From Arthonia radiata (lineage: Eukaryota; Ascomycota; Arthoniomycetes; Arthoniales; Arthoniaceae): a DNA stretch of 64,000 bases. Below the pieces are notes generated by a model. That model did no database searches, was not told the origin of the DNA, and saw nothing but the letters and a program-made list of their open reading frames with translations. A program made the position numbers and the translations under genes. The stretch is from the NCBI GenBank assembly GCA_002989075.1, contig PSQN01000003.1, positions 1,298,865 to 1,362,864 of the forward strand, given 5' to 3'. Shown here in pieces: positions 11,692 to 21,699 of the stretch. Numbering within the stretch: position 1 is the stretch's first letter; each line of letters begins with the position of its first letter.

Positions 11692-13459
11692 ACTGACAAG
11701 ATGAGGACGTCAGCGAACTGATTACGAACGGTGACAATAGTACGGAGATTAGGAAGGCTGGCTAGGCTGTAGTCATCAAAGCGGGACAGGTTCAGGCAAT
11801 GACTTGACATGTGATGCACCCATGGAGATCGTTGCCAAGATGTGGAGTCATACGTACAGGAACAGGAAGGGAGCTGAGGGGAGTTGCGTAAGAAGAGGTT
11901 CACCTGGAGGATGATGACGAGTGAAGGCGCGACAAGTCGGATGTCATGCCGGGGAGAGATCGCAATGGTGGTGGTGGTGGTGGTGTTGGCGTGGGAGTAG
12001 TACTCCAGCGGGGAGGTCGTCTTGATGTGGGTCACGAGTGCATGAGATTGCGCCAGCCCCGCCGAAGCAGTCTGCGCAATGACTCGAGTAGGGGGAAGAT
12101 GTAATTGATGCGCAGGCCCTTGGGTGGGTGTCAAGGAGTTGCGAAGAGCGAGTAAGAAGGAGAGAATGGTAAAGGCGAGAGTGACAGGAGTGCAGATGGA
12201 GAGGTGATGCGGTCAGGAGAGCAGGAGGGGGAGGAGACAAGAATTGGCGGAGAGGAGAAGAGAGTGGAGGAGAGAATGAATGGAGGAGCCCCACTTGGCC
12301 GCCTTGGAGAGCGTTTGGGTTGTGGCGGCGTGGCTGGTTCCAAGTGCCGCTCGCGTCCACACCTAAATTTGACCGGACTGGCTGGTTTCAGAAATGAAAC
12401 GGAAGAATATCGCGCAGCCAGGAGACGAGAATAAGGTAGCGCTCCGATAGATATACGGAGAGAGGCCTTAACTCGCAAATGGGCGGTGCGGGGCAGAGTC
12501 TTCTGCAGGAACGAGATGCCGTCACAGGCGAGTCATGGCCCCCGCAGATCAGAAGAAGAACAAGTCCACTCCTCCAAGCGGCAAACCATAACCATCCACA
12601 CCGCTGGGCTCTCTCCACGCGCCCGCTCTCAGTTCGAGTTCCTCTCATCTTCGCGCTATGAATGACTCCTCCAGCGATTGGACAGACGCCGCCGCAAACA
12701 CAATGCCGATTCTGCTTCACGTGGTGGATCGCGTGTACACCGCCACTGCGCTACAACGTGCTGTCACGCATGTTGTAATACACTGTTAGACTTTACAGAA
12801 GAGGAACCTGCTCCCACGTATGATGGTCAGCTTCGGAGGTGCATGAATACAACCAGGATGGCGCAGTGGAAACCAGCTCTTGCTCCACTACCTTCGACTT
12901 CAGTAGCTCCAGGTCCACAAGTAGTCCTCGGTGTCTCTCCGAATCCATCATCTCTGTCCAAGATCCGAAAGTATATCTGGCCCAGAGCGCGAAGAAGGTT
13001 TCAGGTGCATCTGACCCTGATGGAAGCTAACATTCGGCGCTAGACTGCATACGGCCCTAGTCTCGCCTCCTGCCAGATCTCTTCGCTCTCGTCTCCTCTC
13101 TTCATTCATCCCAGCTGTTCATGCACACGCCGCCAGCGACCTTCATCAGTCTGCTGCAAGGGACCGCTACTTCTGCACAATGATGCATGTCATCCAAAGC
13201 TCATCCTTGTCCCTCGCAGCTCCTCCATCCATCCCTCCTAGCTCGTGCTACCCAAAGCTCCAAGGTGCACTCACGGAGGGTTTCGATGAACGCTGTGGGG
13301 TCAGATAACGCTATCAACATGTCTCACTCGTCAAACCGAGCACATTCTTAGCTCCATATATGGTATCATGTACTGCCGCTGTCAGCATAATGTCGCCATT
13401 CATCGTCAAGCGCATCCGTTCCTCTTACCTTCAACTTGACATGTCTCTTCATCCGCTTG
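11692..13459. other. promoter and leader of the C2H2 gene, then gene-free spacer
   Basis: The part next to the C2H2 gene (to about 12.35 kb) is strongly purine-rich on the plus strand, that is, CT-rich in the direction of transcription, as in long fungal 5' leaders. A 148-residue open frame at 11688-12134 on the same strand is low-complexity and probably leader. From 12.4 to 13.46 kb I see no supported gene. Confidence 0.5.
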
Positions 13460-14143
13460 TTACATCGCCGCGAGTCGGGCAATCTTCCTCTCACGTTCCG
13501 TCTGCACCTCGAACATCACCGTCAATACCTTCGTTATCATCAACAGCTCTTGTTGCTGTTGATCAAGCCGGTTGAGATTGTCCTTGTGTCTCTCCACCAG
13601 TGCTGACATCTCTGATGGGGTGAAGACGCCCGAGTGTTCGCTCATCAATACCAAGTCTCGCTCCGAACTCTTACACACGTCAACCAGAGCTCGCTCGTTC
13701 CACGCTGCCGGCTCGGCAATATCTCGTGTTGCTGCAAACGTGGCTCTGTGGAAAGCTGGGCCCGCTTCAGCTAGGCAGAATGCTGTGTAGCGGAAATGGT
13801 TAAGGTCTGGACCGTCAAGTTCGACGTCAAGTCGATGCCACATAATCCTCGTGATGACATCTTCAGTCAAATGTGATGGCCCTGCATGCGCTACGATCCA
13901 GTTTCGAAAGGCTTCTGATGTCTCTTGTTGTTTGAAGAATGGCGAGGGCTGAAGCAAGGGTCCGAAGCACAGGTGCCTGCTCTCACCCGGCTGTTGCCAC
14001 TGATTGCTGGAGTTTGAGGAAGTACGGCTGAGCTCGCTCTCACCGTCGGAGTCGTAAGAGTACCTTCCGACCGGAGTCGGCTCGGCATCGCAGAGACTCA
14101 TTCCGTCTGTGGCGAGCTTGCGCAGGTCGCTGGCCATGTTCAC
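13460..14143 (-). CDS. unrecognised 227-residue intracellular protein
   Basis: A single-exon frame starts MNMASDLRKLATDGMS. Residues 25-60 are Ser-rich and polar. The middle (about 75-150) is a compact-looking region with Trp and His residues (RNWIVAHAGPSHL, IMWHRLDVELDG). The C-terminal 60 residues form a likely coiled coil (ERHKDNLNRLDQQQQELL) ending ERERKIARLAAM. No signal peptide or membrane segment is seen. I do not recognise the family. It is the second minus-strand gene before the plus-strand paralogue array. Its length and amino-acid make-up suggest a real gene. Confidence 0.65.
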   Translation of the reverse strand: MNMASDLRKLATDGMSLCDAEPTPVGRYSYDSDGESELSRTSSNSSNQWQQPGESRHLCFGPLLQPSPFFKQQETSEAFRNWIVAHAGPSHLTEDVITRIMWHRLDVELDGPDLNHFRYTAFCLAEAGPAFHRATFAATRDIAEPAAWNERALVDVCKSSERDLVLMSEHSGVFTPSEMSALVERHKDNLNRLDQQQQELLMITKVLTVMFEVQTERERKIARLAAM

Positions 14144-14437
14144 GCGAATTGTTCTGTTTGTCTAACGCTGTTCGTGGGTGAGTGCGACCGACCGGCCGTT
14201 GTTCAGCTGTGAAGAGCGAGCTGGAGAGCTACAGAAGTCAAGTCGAAGGTACCGTGCGTCACGTGCCAAGACATGAAAGTGAGGCAATGGGCCTGCCTGC
14301 AATCCGTTTACAGCAGTGCTATGCGAAGATGACACCATCGATGTCGGCAACCCTCATCGTTCAAATTTCACGTTGCCATCCATCGGAGACTATGTACAGG
14401 ATCATCACACCGCAGCCGTATCCTCTATGAGCTCGAC

Positions 14438-15486
14438 TCATTCTTTGTTGGCAGAAGCAATTGCTGCAGGCCTACCCTTTGACGGTACGAACTTGACAGC
14501 AACCTCTTGAGCGGGGACTGTTTCTCCAACACACGGCTTCTCGGCAGGCCCTTTCCTCTTCAGACTTCGAGGCTTGAGATCTCTTACGTTTGATCTAGGG
14601 TTCCTTACCGGAGTCTTCCGTCTCACTTTGTCTTTGCATCCTTTCGGTCGCCCTCGTCTCGCGCGGACCTGTGGAAAAGACCGTGAGCACAAGTTTGTCG
14701 CCATGAGAATGCAAGCGGTCTGTCTCTGGGGCACACATTCCAAGGCATTGGTCACCACGGAAGCATACCTAAAAGCACGGGGGAGCGGATGAAGGCGCTT
14801 GACGTACCTGGAGGTTTGGAAAAGGCCCATGTGGGGTTTGCGCCCCCATCTCAACTTTGACGACGGTCAAGGCAGGCGGTGACTTTGATTCTGCGGCCTG
14901 CGGATCAAGGACACTATTGGGCTCTGGAATTTGTTTCAAAGCCACTCGTTTCCTCTTGTGAGGCGCCGCCCCTGGCTTTCGAATCGGTCGAGTTTTCGAG
15001 TTCGCAGACTTGCTCTTGAGTGTCTTCACCTCTTCCGCGTCGATTGTCTTGCCCACCATCAGATCGTCGCAACTGATACTGGCGTAGCCTTGCTCGCGTC
15101 TGAGAGCAACACGACCTTTCTCGTTCAACAGATCGAAAGGTCGGACATAGCTTTCTAGCTGAGCCTTGGAACTGTATCCTACATCCACGCACCGTCAGAT
15201 CTTGGTTCATTACGAGCTTGGGGGTATGCAATCGCTTACCGGAGCCTGACAGGTCAGTCAAGACTGCATTGGGCTCAGAAACAATGTTTGAAGGGTTGAA
15301 TATGTTCACATCGCCGTGCAGGGCAGCGTGGAACAATGCACCACTTATCGTGTTCCCAAATGCTGCACGCCTGTTCTTTGTCTGCTGGTATCGCACCGCT
15401 TCGTTCACCACTGCTTCGGTCCAGAACCCCTCTGGAAACTCGTCGGAAGCTTCAACAGGATAGCTCCCGCTGTGATCTGCAGCCAT
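14438..15486 (-). CDS. basic nuclear-type protein with AT-hook-like motif
   Basis: Three exons (15486-15240, 15178-14808, 14668-14438) give 282 residues. Introns are 61 nt (GTAAGC..GTAG) and 139 nt (GTACGT..CCACAG), and the joins keep the frame (phases 1 and 0). The N-terminal 80 residues are acidic and aromatic (FPEGFWTEAVVNEAVRYQQ) and contain FGNTISGALFHAALHGDVN. The C-terminal two thirds are Lys/Arg/Pro-rich, with an AT-hook-like core RARRGRPKG opening exon 3, so minor-groove DNA binding is plausible. Function is otherwise unknown. It is transcribed away from the array, whose first member begins about 340 bases away on the other strand. Confidence 0.72.
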
Positions 15487-15824
15487 GTCAATCTCCTGCG
15501 CTACGTCGTCGCGCCAAACAGCTCGATTGAGCTGGATCCGCCTGGAACTCTACCCATACAACCCACAAAAGCGCCGGTGTGCTAGCGGGGCTGCGTCTAC
15601 AACGCCGACGATCTCGTGAATGACAGCGACCCGGCTGAGCGGCAAAGTTGTTGCGACGTAAGATGTGCGTCACAGGCGGCTCTAAAGCAATGAACCCCTA
15701 GTGTTCCGCGTTCCTTGGTTGGCATATTTCGTTGAGTTGTTGAGCATCGAAACTTGGGTATAAAAGATACTGTCTGAGCGTACCGAGCATTGTTGTAAAC
15801 GTGAAAATCCTCTATGCTTGAGCC

Positions 15825-16508
15825 ATGCCAGCAGTAAGCAGTTCAATGCCAGTACACATCAACATGGATGCGCCTTCCACGATGAGTTCGCATACAACCA
15901 CAAGCACGATTGCACCCTCCAACGTGATTTCTTCCAGGCTCAAAACCGAGCCGCGGCTTCCAATCGAGCTACTATCCCTCATCGCGATCTTTGGACTTGG
16001 TTTAGCCCTATCTGACTCGATGACTGCCTACAAGAATATCATTCTCGGTCTCGCGACCATCGGTGGCATCTTTGGGAGTGATGTAAAGGCTGCAGCCAGC
16101 ATGCAGAAACGCGAAACTCTTGCCGAGCTTAATGTGTGAACCGTGACTCTCCAGGAGCACCGTAGTAGTATGAAATGCCCCATACACAGACGGCGAAGCT
16201 GGCCACGAGGCGCTCTTACACCGTATTACCCACCTGAGTGTAGGACTTGCGAGAGGACAACGCAGCAAGCTTCAGAGGCATTGGAACGCCACGAAGGTGT
16301 TGTTGAAGCTTGGCAGAGCGTGAAGCAGATCTGGAAAGCCCAGCATCCAGAACTCGCAAGCTCCGGGAAACGCCCCCATGCGAAGCAAGACCCTGAGGCG
16401 GAGCCAGACTCCTCTGAGCAGGCCGCTAAAGCACGACGCATCATTGTCGGGACAAAGCCTGTGGCTGGAGATGGAAGTGAGGCGAGGCGAAAGCGTCGGC
16501 GCGTGTAG
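15825..16508 (+). CDS. array member 1, interrupted by an in-frame TGA
   Basis: From the Met at 15825 the frame gives 104 residues with LPIELLSLIAIFGLGLAL and a segment DVKAAASMQKRETLAEL that matches the same region of member 2. It then meets TGA at 16137-16139. The same frame continues to 16508 and contains ECRTCER, the family's C-x2-C start of the last helix, plus a very basic tail (RRKRRRV). A GT..AG intron of 72 nt (16083-16154) or 105 nt (16134-16238) would remove the stop in frame; the longer one keeps the conserved helix. Otherwise this is a truncated copy or pseudogene. Confidence 0.5.
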
Positions 16509-16680
16509 GACTTTGCCAGATCTTAAGAACACCTCATTGAGCAAGTGCTTGCGAGTAAAATTTGACATGACGTACGGCTCTTCTTTAATCTGCTGTCCAC
16601 CCAGACATCGCAGCAAACTGCACCGATTGTCTACTGCAATCATTGACCGACTCGCACCAGACCATCGCACCAGACTAAAA

Positions 16681-17281
16681 ATGACCGCCATGGCACAGCA
16701 AGCCCTACGACCGCCATCCTCGAAGTTCTACGTCGAGCCTACCACGGAATTCTATACTACCATCGGCAAAGAGCCTCATCTCCCATCAGAGATCCTCATC
16801 CGAGTCGTCTATCAAGCTCTAGATTCTGCACTCCATGATCCCGTCTTTACGTACGCCAACACAGCCCGCCGCCTAGCCAATGTCTGCAGGACGATCAGAG
16901 GCGATGTCAAGCTGCATGTCAATCAGCAACACGACGAAGCAAACAAGACCATAGTCCTCGCGCGCAGAGCTCTAGGCAACCATCACGCGATGTGCCGACA
17001 CATGATGGCAATGTACATGACGCCAGCCAACGGTATCAGAACACTGAGCACGTGTTGCGAAGAGTGTTGCGACGTTCAAGAGGAGGCAGACGAGGCTGAG
17101 AACGTATGTGTTCAATGAGGCGTCACAATACGTTCTGAGAAACAATTGGGCTGACGTCTTTGTCTAGATCATGAGACGTATCTGGTTGGCAAAGGAGACA
17201 CTCGCTGGCATGAAGGTCGCGTCGCATGCGTGCAGAAACGGCTGCCGCGGTACATGCGGACATTATCGCAAGGTGACCTGA
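16681..17281 (+). CDS. array member 2, two exons
   Basis: Exon 1 is 16681-17103 and exon 2 is 17168-17281; the 64-nt intron has GTATGT, a GCTGAC branch-like site and CTAG. The protein is 178 residues. LPSEI is at 34-38, the TARRLANVCRTIRGDV segment at 61-76, a possible H102-x2-C105 pair and C126-x2-C129 within CCEECC. Exon 2 supplies the end of the last helix and a Cys-rich tail (CRNGCRGTCGHYRKVT) not seen in other members. Without splicing the protein would stop right after the C-x2-C helix begins. I infer an intracellular protein of unknown role. Confidence 0.75.
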
Positions 17282-17515
17282 TTGACGATGGTGATCGAAC
17301 TCAGGCCATTTACGATCACCGGGTTCAGCATATGCTTTGCCTCCCAGCTTACCTTATCAGATGAAAAGATGATCCGCGTGGAAAGCGACTCTCTCAAACG
17401 CGCGTTCCTCTAAATCTATCTCTTGACTTCTCGCTCTTGAAAAATCGCAAACCCCTTGAAAGCTTTCTTGATATTCGGCACTCATACCTGCACGAAGGGC
17501 GGCTCGCACGTTACA

Positions 17516-17935
17516 ATGATTGACGCAAATCCCACCCCTGCACTCGGTCTTCGCCTCCCCATCGAGATCATCATCACGATCACTGCCCACTGCCTCAACT
17601 CCGTCTACGACGATCCAGACTCAGGGAATTACTACGTGGTTGCTTCTTGTCTCGCCAAGACATGTCGGTCCATGCGCAACGTCGTCCTGTCTCTGCTACC
17701 ACATCACCTCGAAGGCGCGAGACTGCGACTACTCCAGGCAGACATGGTCAAGACACTTCACTACCAGCCACACGTATGCGCGGATAGGTGGATGAGATTC
17801 AACCGCGGCACTGAGGGAGCTGGCATCAAGGGTAGCACGTGCCGTACATGTGGCATCGTTTGGCGAGACTTGAGAATTGCGAAAGGATTCGTGATGTGGG
17901 TGGAGCTGGCGGTGGAGCGTATTGCACGAGCTTGA
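17516..17935 (+). CDS. array member 3, with H-x5-C and C-x2-C
   Basis: This is a single-exon protein of 139 residues; the start is the Met at 17516, close before LPIEI (14-18). The canonical metal-type residues are all present: H82-x5-C88 and C109-x2-C112 (CRTC), followed by a final helix rich in hydrophobics (WVELAVERIA). A TCTTGACTTC element lies 95 bases upstream (17421-17430), as in several other members. There is no signal peptide or membrane segment. Confidence 0.75.
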   Translation: MIDANPTPALGLRLPIEIIITITAHCLNSVYDDPDSGNYYVVASCLAKTCRSMRNVVLSLLPHHLEGARLRLLQADMVKTLHYQPHVCADRWMRFNRGTEGAGIKGSTCRTCGIVWRDLRIAKGFVMWVELAVERIARA

Positions 17936-18131
17936 AACCTGCAGGACGACCCCACATTTCTTCGAGAAGCCAGCTCTACACAACAGGTTTTGCAAAACGG
18001 GGCTGTGAAGTGACGCCTGGCTCCGCCTGCACACTCTTATCGATTAAGCTTTCTCACCATCTCTAGAATCTATCTGCCGCAGTCGATCTCGTCCTCCTTA
18101 ACAATCTCCGCTCCTTTAATTCGCAACAACC

Positions 18132-18566
18132 ATGGCGGTTCAACATGCAACCGCAAAGAAAGCCCCTCCACAACTACCCTTTGAGATCATCTTCGACATC
18201 ACCGATATAGTCCTCAGCTCGGCCTTCAACGATTACAACTCCGCGTCTCCATATCACGTTACCGCCTTCGGCCTCGCCTCCATCCATCCCGCTGTCGCGC
18301 ACCACGTCAGCTCTGTCATTTCACGCCACATCAAAAAGCGCGGATGCGAGATCAGCCACATCATGGCCGCGCAGTGGGAGCATCGCCGTTGCTGCTTCAT
18401 AGCGAGCCAAGAGTGTCCGAGATGCGAATGGTTTCACTGTCGTCTAAACAAGAAGGAGCGTGACGCGGCTGTGAAGAAGGCACAGGATGTCGAATACGCG
18501 GCTTATCTCATCAAGCGAATGCTGGGCGTTGATGCCGGAGATACTTGTGAGATGGAGATTGATTGA
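18132..18566 (+). CDS. array member 4
   Basis: A single-exon protein of 144 residues starts in a good context (AACCATGG). LPFEI is at 15-19, then FDITDIVLSSAFND, a YHVTAFGLASIHPAVAHHV segment and the possible metal set H84-x2-C87 with C95-x2-C98 (CPRC). The gap between the two pairs is much shorter than in most members (seven residues). The last helix (about 105-131) is Lys/Ala-rich. Spacers to members 3 and 5 are about 190 bases each. Confidence 0.75.
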   Translation: MAVQHATAKKAPPQLPFEIIFDITDIVLSSAFNDYNSASPYHVTAFGLASIHPAVAHHVSSVISRHIKKRGCEISHIMAAQWEHRRCCFIASQECPRCEWFHCRLNKKERDAAVKKAQDVEYAAYLIKRMLGVDAGDTCEMEID

Positions 18567-18630
18567 GCGGATATTAGCAATGGCTGGATGAGACATTGAT
18601 GCGTTGAGGTGCAAGAGTGGTTCAGGGCAC

Positions 18631-18639
18631 GCTAGTACC
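18631..18639 (+). promoter_or_regulatory. shared upstream motif GCTAGTACC (member 5)
   Basis: GCTAGTACC lies about 115 bases before the start codon of member 5. The same nonamer, or one with a single change, lies 100-131 bases before members 15, 16 and 17. Its role is unknown; a conserved position relative to the start suggests a promoter element or a relic of common descent. Confidence 0.5.
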
Positions 18640-18753
18640 AAGATGGCCTGGTACCAGGTACATCTCCAATCGCAGAACAGTTCTTCTTCCATTGACTTCT
18701 CTCTTCATCCCAAGTAGTTTCCAGACATCACACTCCAGTCTCGAGCAGTCAAG

Positions 18754-19182
18754 ATGGTGTGGAAAGTATGCAGCAACCCTGCTTCTGGACTACGTCTGCC
18801 TCTCAACATCATTCTGAAAATCTTCAGCATAACCCTCTCCACAACTCTCGAGCTCAGACGTGGCCTCGTGTCTACCGTCTACCACCGAAATGCATTCAAC
18901 TTCGCTCTCACATCCAAGATCATGGCCCGGCACGTCAACAAAATGGTGTTGCAGGATGTGCAGCATGCTCGGTCACACAGTAACGAAGCATACCGTGCAC
19001 TGATATCCCACTGTCGCATTTGGAGTAAGTGGCACTACGACAACCCAACCCTAGTGTGCAAAAAGTGCGAGATGCTCGAAGAAGAGAACACAGACGCCAC
19101 GATGCAGCTTGACCACGCGGAGGAAGTCGAGCGAATGTGCAAGCGGTCGCGTCGTTCATTCGTGGGGATCGCCTGGCAGTAG
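18754..19182 (+). CDS. array member 5
   Basis: A single-exon protein of 142 residues. The helix-1 signature is altered to LPLNI (15-19), followed by ILKIFSITLSTTLEL, a YHRNAFNFALTSKIMARHV segment, H86-C87 and C102-x2-C105 (CKKC) leading an acidic helix (EMLEEENTDATMQL). The tail is basic. ATTGACTTCT lies 63 bases upstream of the start and GCTAGTACC further up, so the 5' flank resembles that of other members. Confidence 0.75.
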   Translation: MVWKVCSNPASGLRLPLNIILKIFSITLSTTLELRRGLVSTVYHRNAFNFALTSKIMARHVNKMVLQDVQHARSHSNEAYRALISHCRIWSKWHYDNPTLVCKKCEMLEEENTDATMQLDHAEEVERMCKRSRRSFVGIAWQ

Positions 19183-19457
19183 CGAGGACTCGGCGCGGCG
19201 CTGTGGATGATACGTTTGGAGGAGTGATCCTCGATGGGCATTGGGACTGCGTGTATATTCGCGGTACTGCTTTTCGCGGAGCTCACACGCACGCACTACC
19301 GTCTGAGCACCGCACGACGCCATCAGAGCACGCGAATCCACAAGAGCGCGTCTGAGCGCGACTTCAATGTCTTCGGCAGCTCCTCCATTCCCATACAAGT
19401 CTTCGCTCTCAATTCAACAACACCTTGTCGCATCAAGCCAAACTCACGTCCTCCACC

Positions 19458-19925
19458 ATGTCCACCAGCACTCTGCAAACTCAACGCCTCCCGAACGAAT
19501 TGATACTCATGATAGCAACATGCGCTCTCAATGTCACCTTCAGCACCAGAATTTCCTCAGAATCAACATTCTACCAGAAAACAGCCATGAGCTTCGGCTC
19601 TGTATCGCGTGGTCTCAACGAGCACGTTCGCAAAGTTGTCGGCCAACATCTAAAGCATGCAAAGCACCTAACAGCACAGAGCTCATTGCATGTCAGACAA
19701 CATCGTGACGAGGGTCAGTTCATATCGAACTATAGGCGTTTTCGCGATGAGCTTAGAAAAAGTACTTTCCATCCGAATTGCCTCCAGTGCCTGTGGTTTG
19801 AGCGCGAGGAAAGTGTTGCTCAAACGGCATTAGTAGAGATTGGCCGTATGGATAGGAAATTGCGTGTGATTGCGTGGGATATGACGCCGGCTGAGGAGTG
19901 GGAGTGGTGTTTTGATGGGGTTTGA
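19458..19925 (+). CDS. array member 6
   Basis: A single-exon protein of 155 residues starting at the Met at 19458 (context CACCATGTCC). LPNEL is at 11-15, then a FYQKTAMSFGSVSRGLNEHV segment, a His-rich central helix (GQHLKHAKHL) and the compact set H105-x2-C108-x2-C111 (HPNCLQC). The C-terminus carries a helix and an acidic, Trp-rich end (EEWEWCFDGV). It is followed by a 23-bp tandem repeat in the spacer before member 7. Confidence 0.73.
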   Translation: MSTSTLQTQRLPNELILMIATCALNVTFSTRISSESTFYQKTAMSFGSVSRGLNEHVRKVVGQHLKHAKHLTAQSSLHVRQHRDEGQFISNYRRFRDELRKSTFHPNCLQCLWFEREESVAQTALVEIGRMDRKLRVIAWDMTPAEEWEWCFDGV

Positions 19926-20027
19926 CTGAGCACTAGGGGTAATGCTAGCCAGCAACAGGTACTGAATTGTGATATCACTTCGGGCCCCACTCACTAAAGC
20001 TTGGCATCCTCTACCTCTTATTCTTCG

Positions 20028-20122
20028 ACTTCCGCTCTCCACCTCTCAGTACTTCCGCGATCCCTCTCTCAGTAATTCCGCGCTCGACCACTCAGTACCT
20101 CCGCTCTCGACCTCTCAGTAAT
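20028..20122 (+). repeat. 23-bp tandem repeat before member 7
   Basis: The core CTCAGT recurs at 20045, 20068, 20091 and 20114, exactly 23 bases apart, within units reading roughly CTCTCAGTACTTCCGCTCTCGAC; a partial unit precedes the first. The array ends about 47 bases before the start codon of member 7, so it lies in the promoter or leader. None of the other spacers has it. Confidence 0.85.
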
Positions 20123-20168
20123 AACACGATGTGACGCGCTCGAAAAAGCCCATCAGTCACTCGATATC

Positions 20169-20690
20169 ATGAGCATGTCATCTGCAATGCATGCCAAAGC
20201 GACGCTTACGCCTCAGCTACCTCGAGAAATAATCTTAAACATCATGACCGTGGCGTTGAGTTCCGGTTTCATCGACGCAGCCAAGAGCCGAAAACTTCAA
20301 AATGGTCGCCTGCGGTACTACAAGACAGCACTCACACTGGCTTCGACTTGTACCACCGTACTGAAGACGATCCGTGCTACTGCCAAAGACCAATTGAAAG
20401 AAGTTCAAGCGCACTACGCAACGGCTTGTGCGCATCTGGAAGATCACCAGGCTGATCAATGCGTGAAGTATGTTTCCAGCGGATGTTACTCTCCAAAAGC
20501 CTGCGCTGACTCGAACAATAGCCGTGCATACTACAGATGGGACGCGACTCCTCTGTTACCGTGTCCGACTTGTGAGAGCCACGTCAATCAACAGGGAACG
20601 GCGCGCTCGACGGAGCAGATGATCGGGTTGGTAATTTTCAAATTGGGATTAATTGGCAGGGGAAGAGAGCATTTTGATGACGCCTTATGA
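20169..20690 (+). CDS. array member 7, close pair with member 8
   Basis: A single-exon protein of 173 residues. LPREI is at 17-21, then IILNIMTVALSSGF and a YYKTALTLASTCTTVLKTIR segment nearly the same as in member 8, which marks the two as a recent duplicate pair. Possible metal residues are H93-x4-C98 and C132-x2-C135 (CPTC), with three more Cys between. The last helix (MIGLVIFKLGLIG) is unusually hydrophobic. The 23-bp repeat lies just upstream. Confidence 0.78.
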   Translation: MSMSSAMHAKATLTPQLPREIILNIMTVALSSGFIDAAKSRKLQNGRLRYYKTALTLASTCTTVLKTIRATAKDQLKEVQAHYATACAHLEDHQADQCVKYVSSGCYSPKACADSNNSRAYYRWDATPLLPCPTCESHVNQQGTARSTEQMIGLVIFKLGLIGRGREHFDDAL

Positions 20691-20800
20691 GCTACTGGAC
20701 GCGAAAGACAGAGGCTTTCGAGATACATCATGCCTTGTGCAGGAGTTCGTGGAAACCGTTTGTCCGTCAGGGGCAAGCACCTGTGGACCAACGAGTAATG

Positions 20801-20808
20801 TCATGTGA
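20801..20808 (-). promoter_or_regulatory. TCACATGA motif (member 8)
   Basis: TCATGTGA is TCACATGA on the other strand. It lies about 160 bases before the start of member 8. The same octamer lies 104-127 bases before members 16, 22 and 26, and TTGTCACATG before member 25. It contains the E-box core CACATG, so a bHLH-type regulator is one possibility. Confidence 0.5.
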
Positions 20809-20966
20809 CATCAACAACACTCGACCCTCACCTCTCCACCTATTTCTCCACTTCTTGCCTTCTACTTTACGTCTCCTCAAACAAGTCCTCGGACTGCCGC
20901 TTTCATACATCTTCAACAACACCCACTCCGCTCACACCCCCCAACTCATCACTCCCAAAATCCAAG

Positions 20967-21479
20967 ATGTCATCAACAACCCCCGCAAAACCCTCCTCCA
21001 CGCCTCGGCTCCCCCAAGAAATCATCCTCCAAATCATGACCGAAGCCCTCGACAACATGCTCAGCACCGCTCAATCCCGCAAATACCGCATCAGCCGCGT
21101 CGCATACTACAAAGCAGCGTTCACACTCGCCTCGACCTGCAAGACCGCTCTACAAACAGTCCGCGCGATCGTCAAGCGCCACCTCGAAGAAGTCAGAGCC
21201 GCTGAGACGAAGGCAACCGAGGAGAAGGAGCGTCACAAGAGCGGCTCAGCATGCAAGAGCATCACAGTGGCTTCGCACGCTCAACAGAATGCCCCCGGGC
21301 CTTTCTCTGTGGATGACAGACTTCTTCGCGCTATGTGTAGCTTGGGATTTTGTCAGTGGTGTAGTGGTTTTGATCAGAGGTGCGCTGGTGCGAGGGCGAT
21401 GGTGTTGATGGTGGAGAAGGTGGATTGCAAGCTCGCAAGGATTGGGGAGAGGGAGGAACATGTCGATGGGTCTCCATGA
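20967..21479 (+). CDS. array member 8, canonical H-x5-C and C-x2-C
   Basis: A single-exon protein of 170 residues; the start at 20967 (CAAGATGTC) gives a short N-terminus like other members, rather than an upstream frame that begins without ATG in good context. LPQEI is at 15-19, YYKAAFTLASTCKTALQTVR follows, then H90-x5-C96 and C129-x2-C132 (CQWC). The last helix (ARAMVLMVEKVDCKLARIG) is well formed. Similarity to member 7 is the strongest of any neighbours in this part of the array. Confidence 0.8.
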   Translation: MSSTTPAKPSSTPRLPQEIILQIMTEALDNMLSTAQSRKYRISRVAYYKAAFTLASTCKTALQTVRAIVKRHLEEVRAAETKATEEKERHKSGSACKSITVASHAQQNAPGPFSVDDRLLRAMCSLGFCQWCSGFDQRCAGARAMVLMVEKVDCKLARIGEREEHVDGSP

Positions 21480-21699
21480 GCTATTTGTGGCCTGGATTTC
21501 TGGCGAGGGATGTAAGAGAGCGTGGCAGGAATTGATCGTGAGGTTGAGGGATCTGTGTCGCTTCTGGCTTCTAGTTTAGGAAATGATGTCATCTGATACC
21601 AGCAATAGGAGGCTCACCGCTCAACCTTCCTCTTCCTTTCTCCCTTCCACTTAACGTTTCATTGAAGAAGTCTCTTGACTTCGACATCATCCGAGCAGC

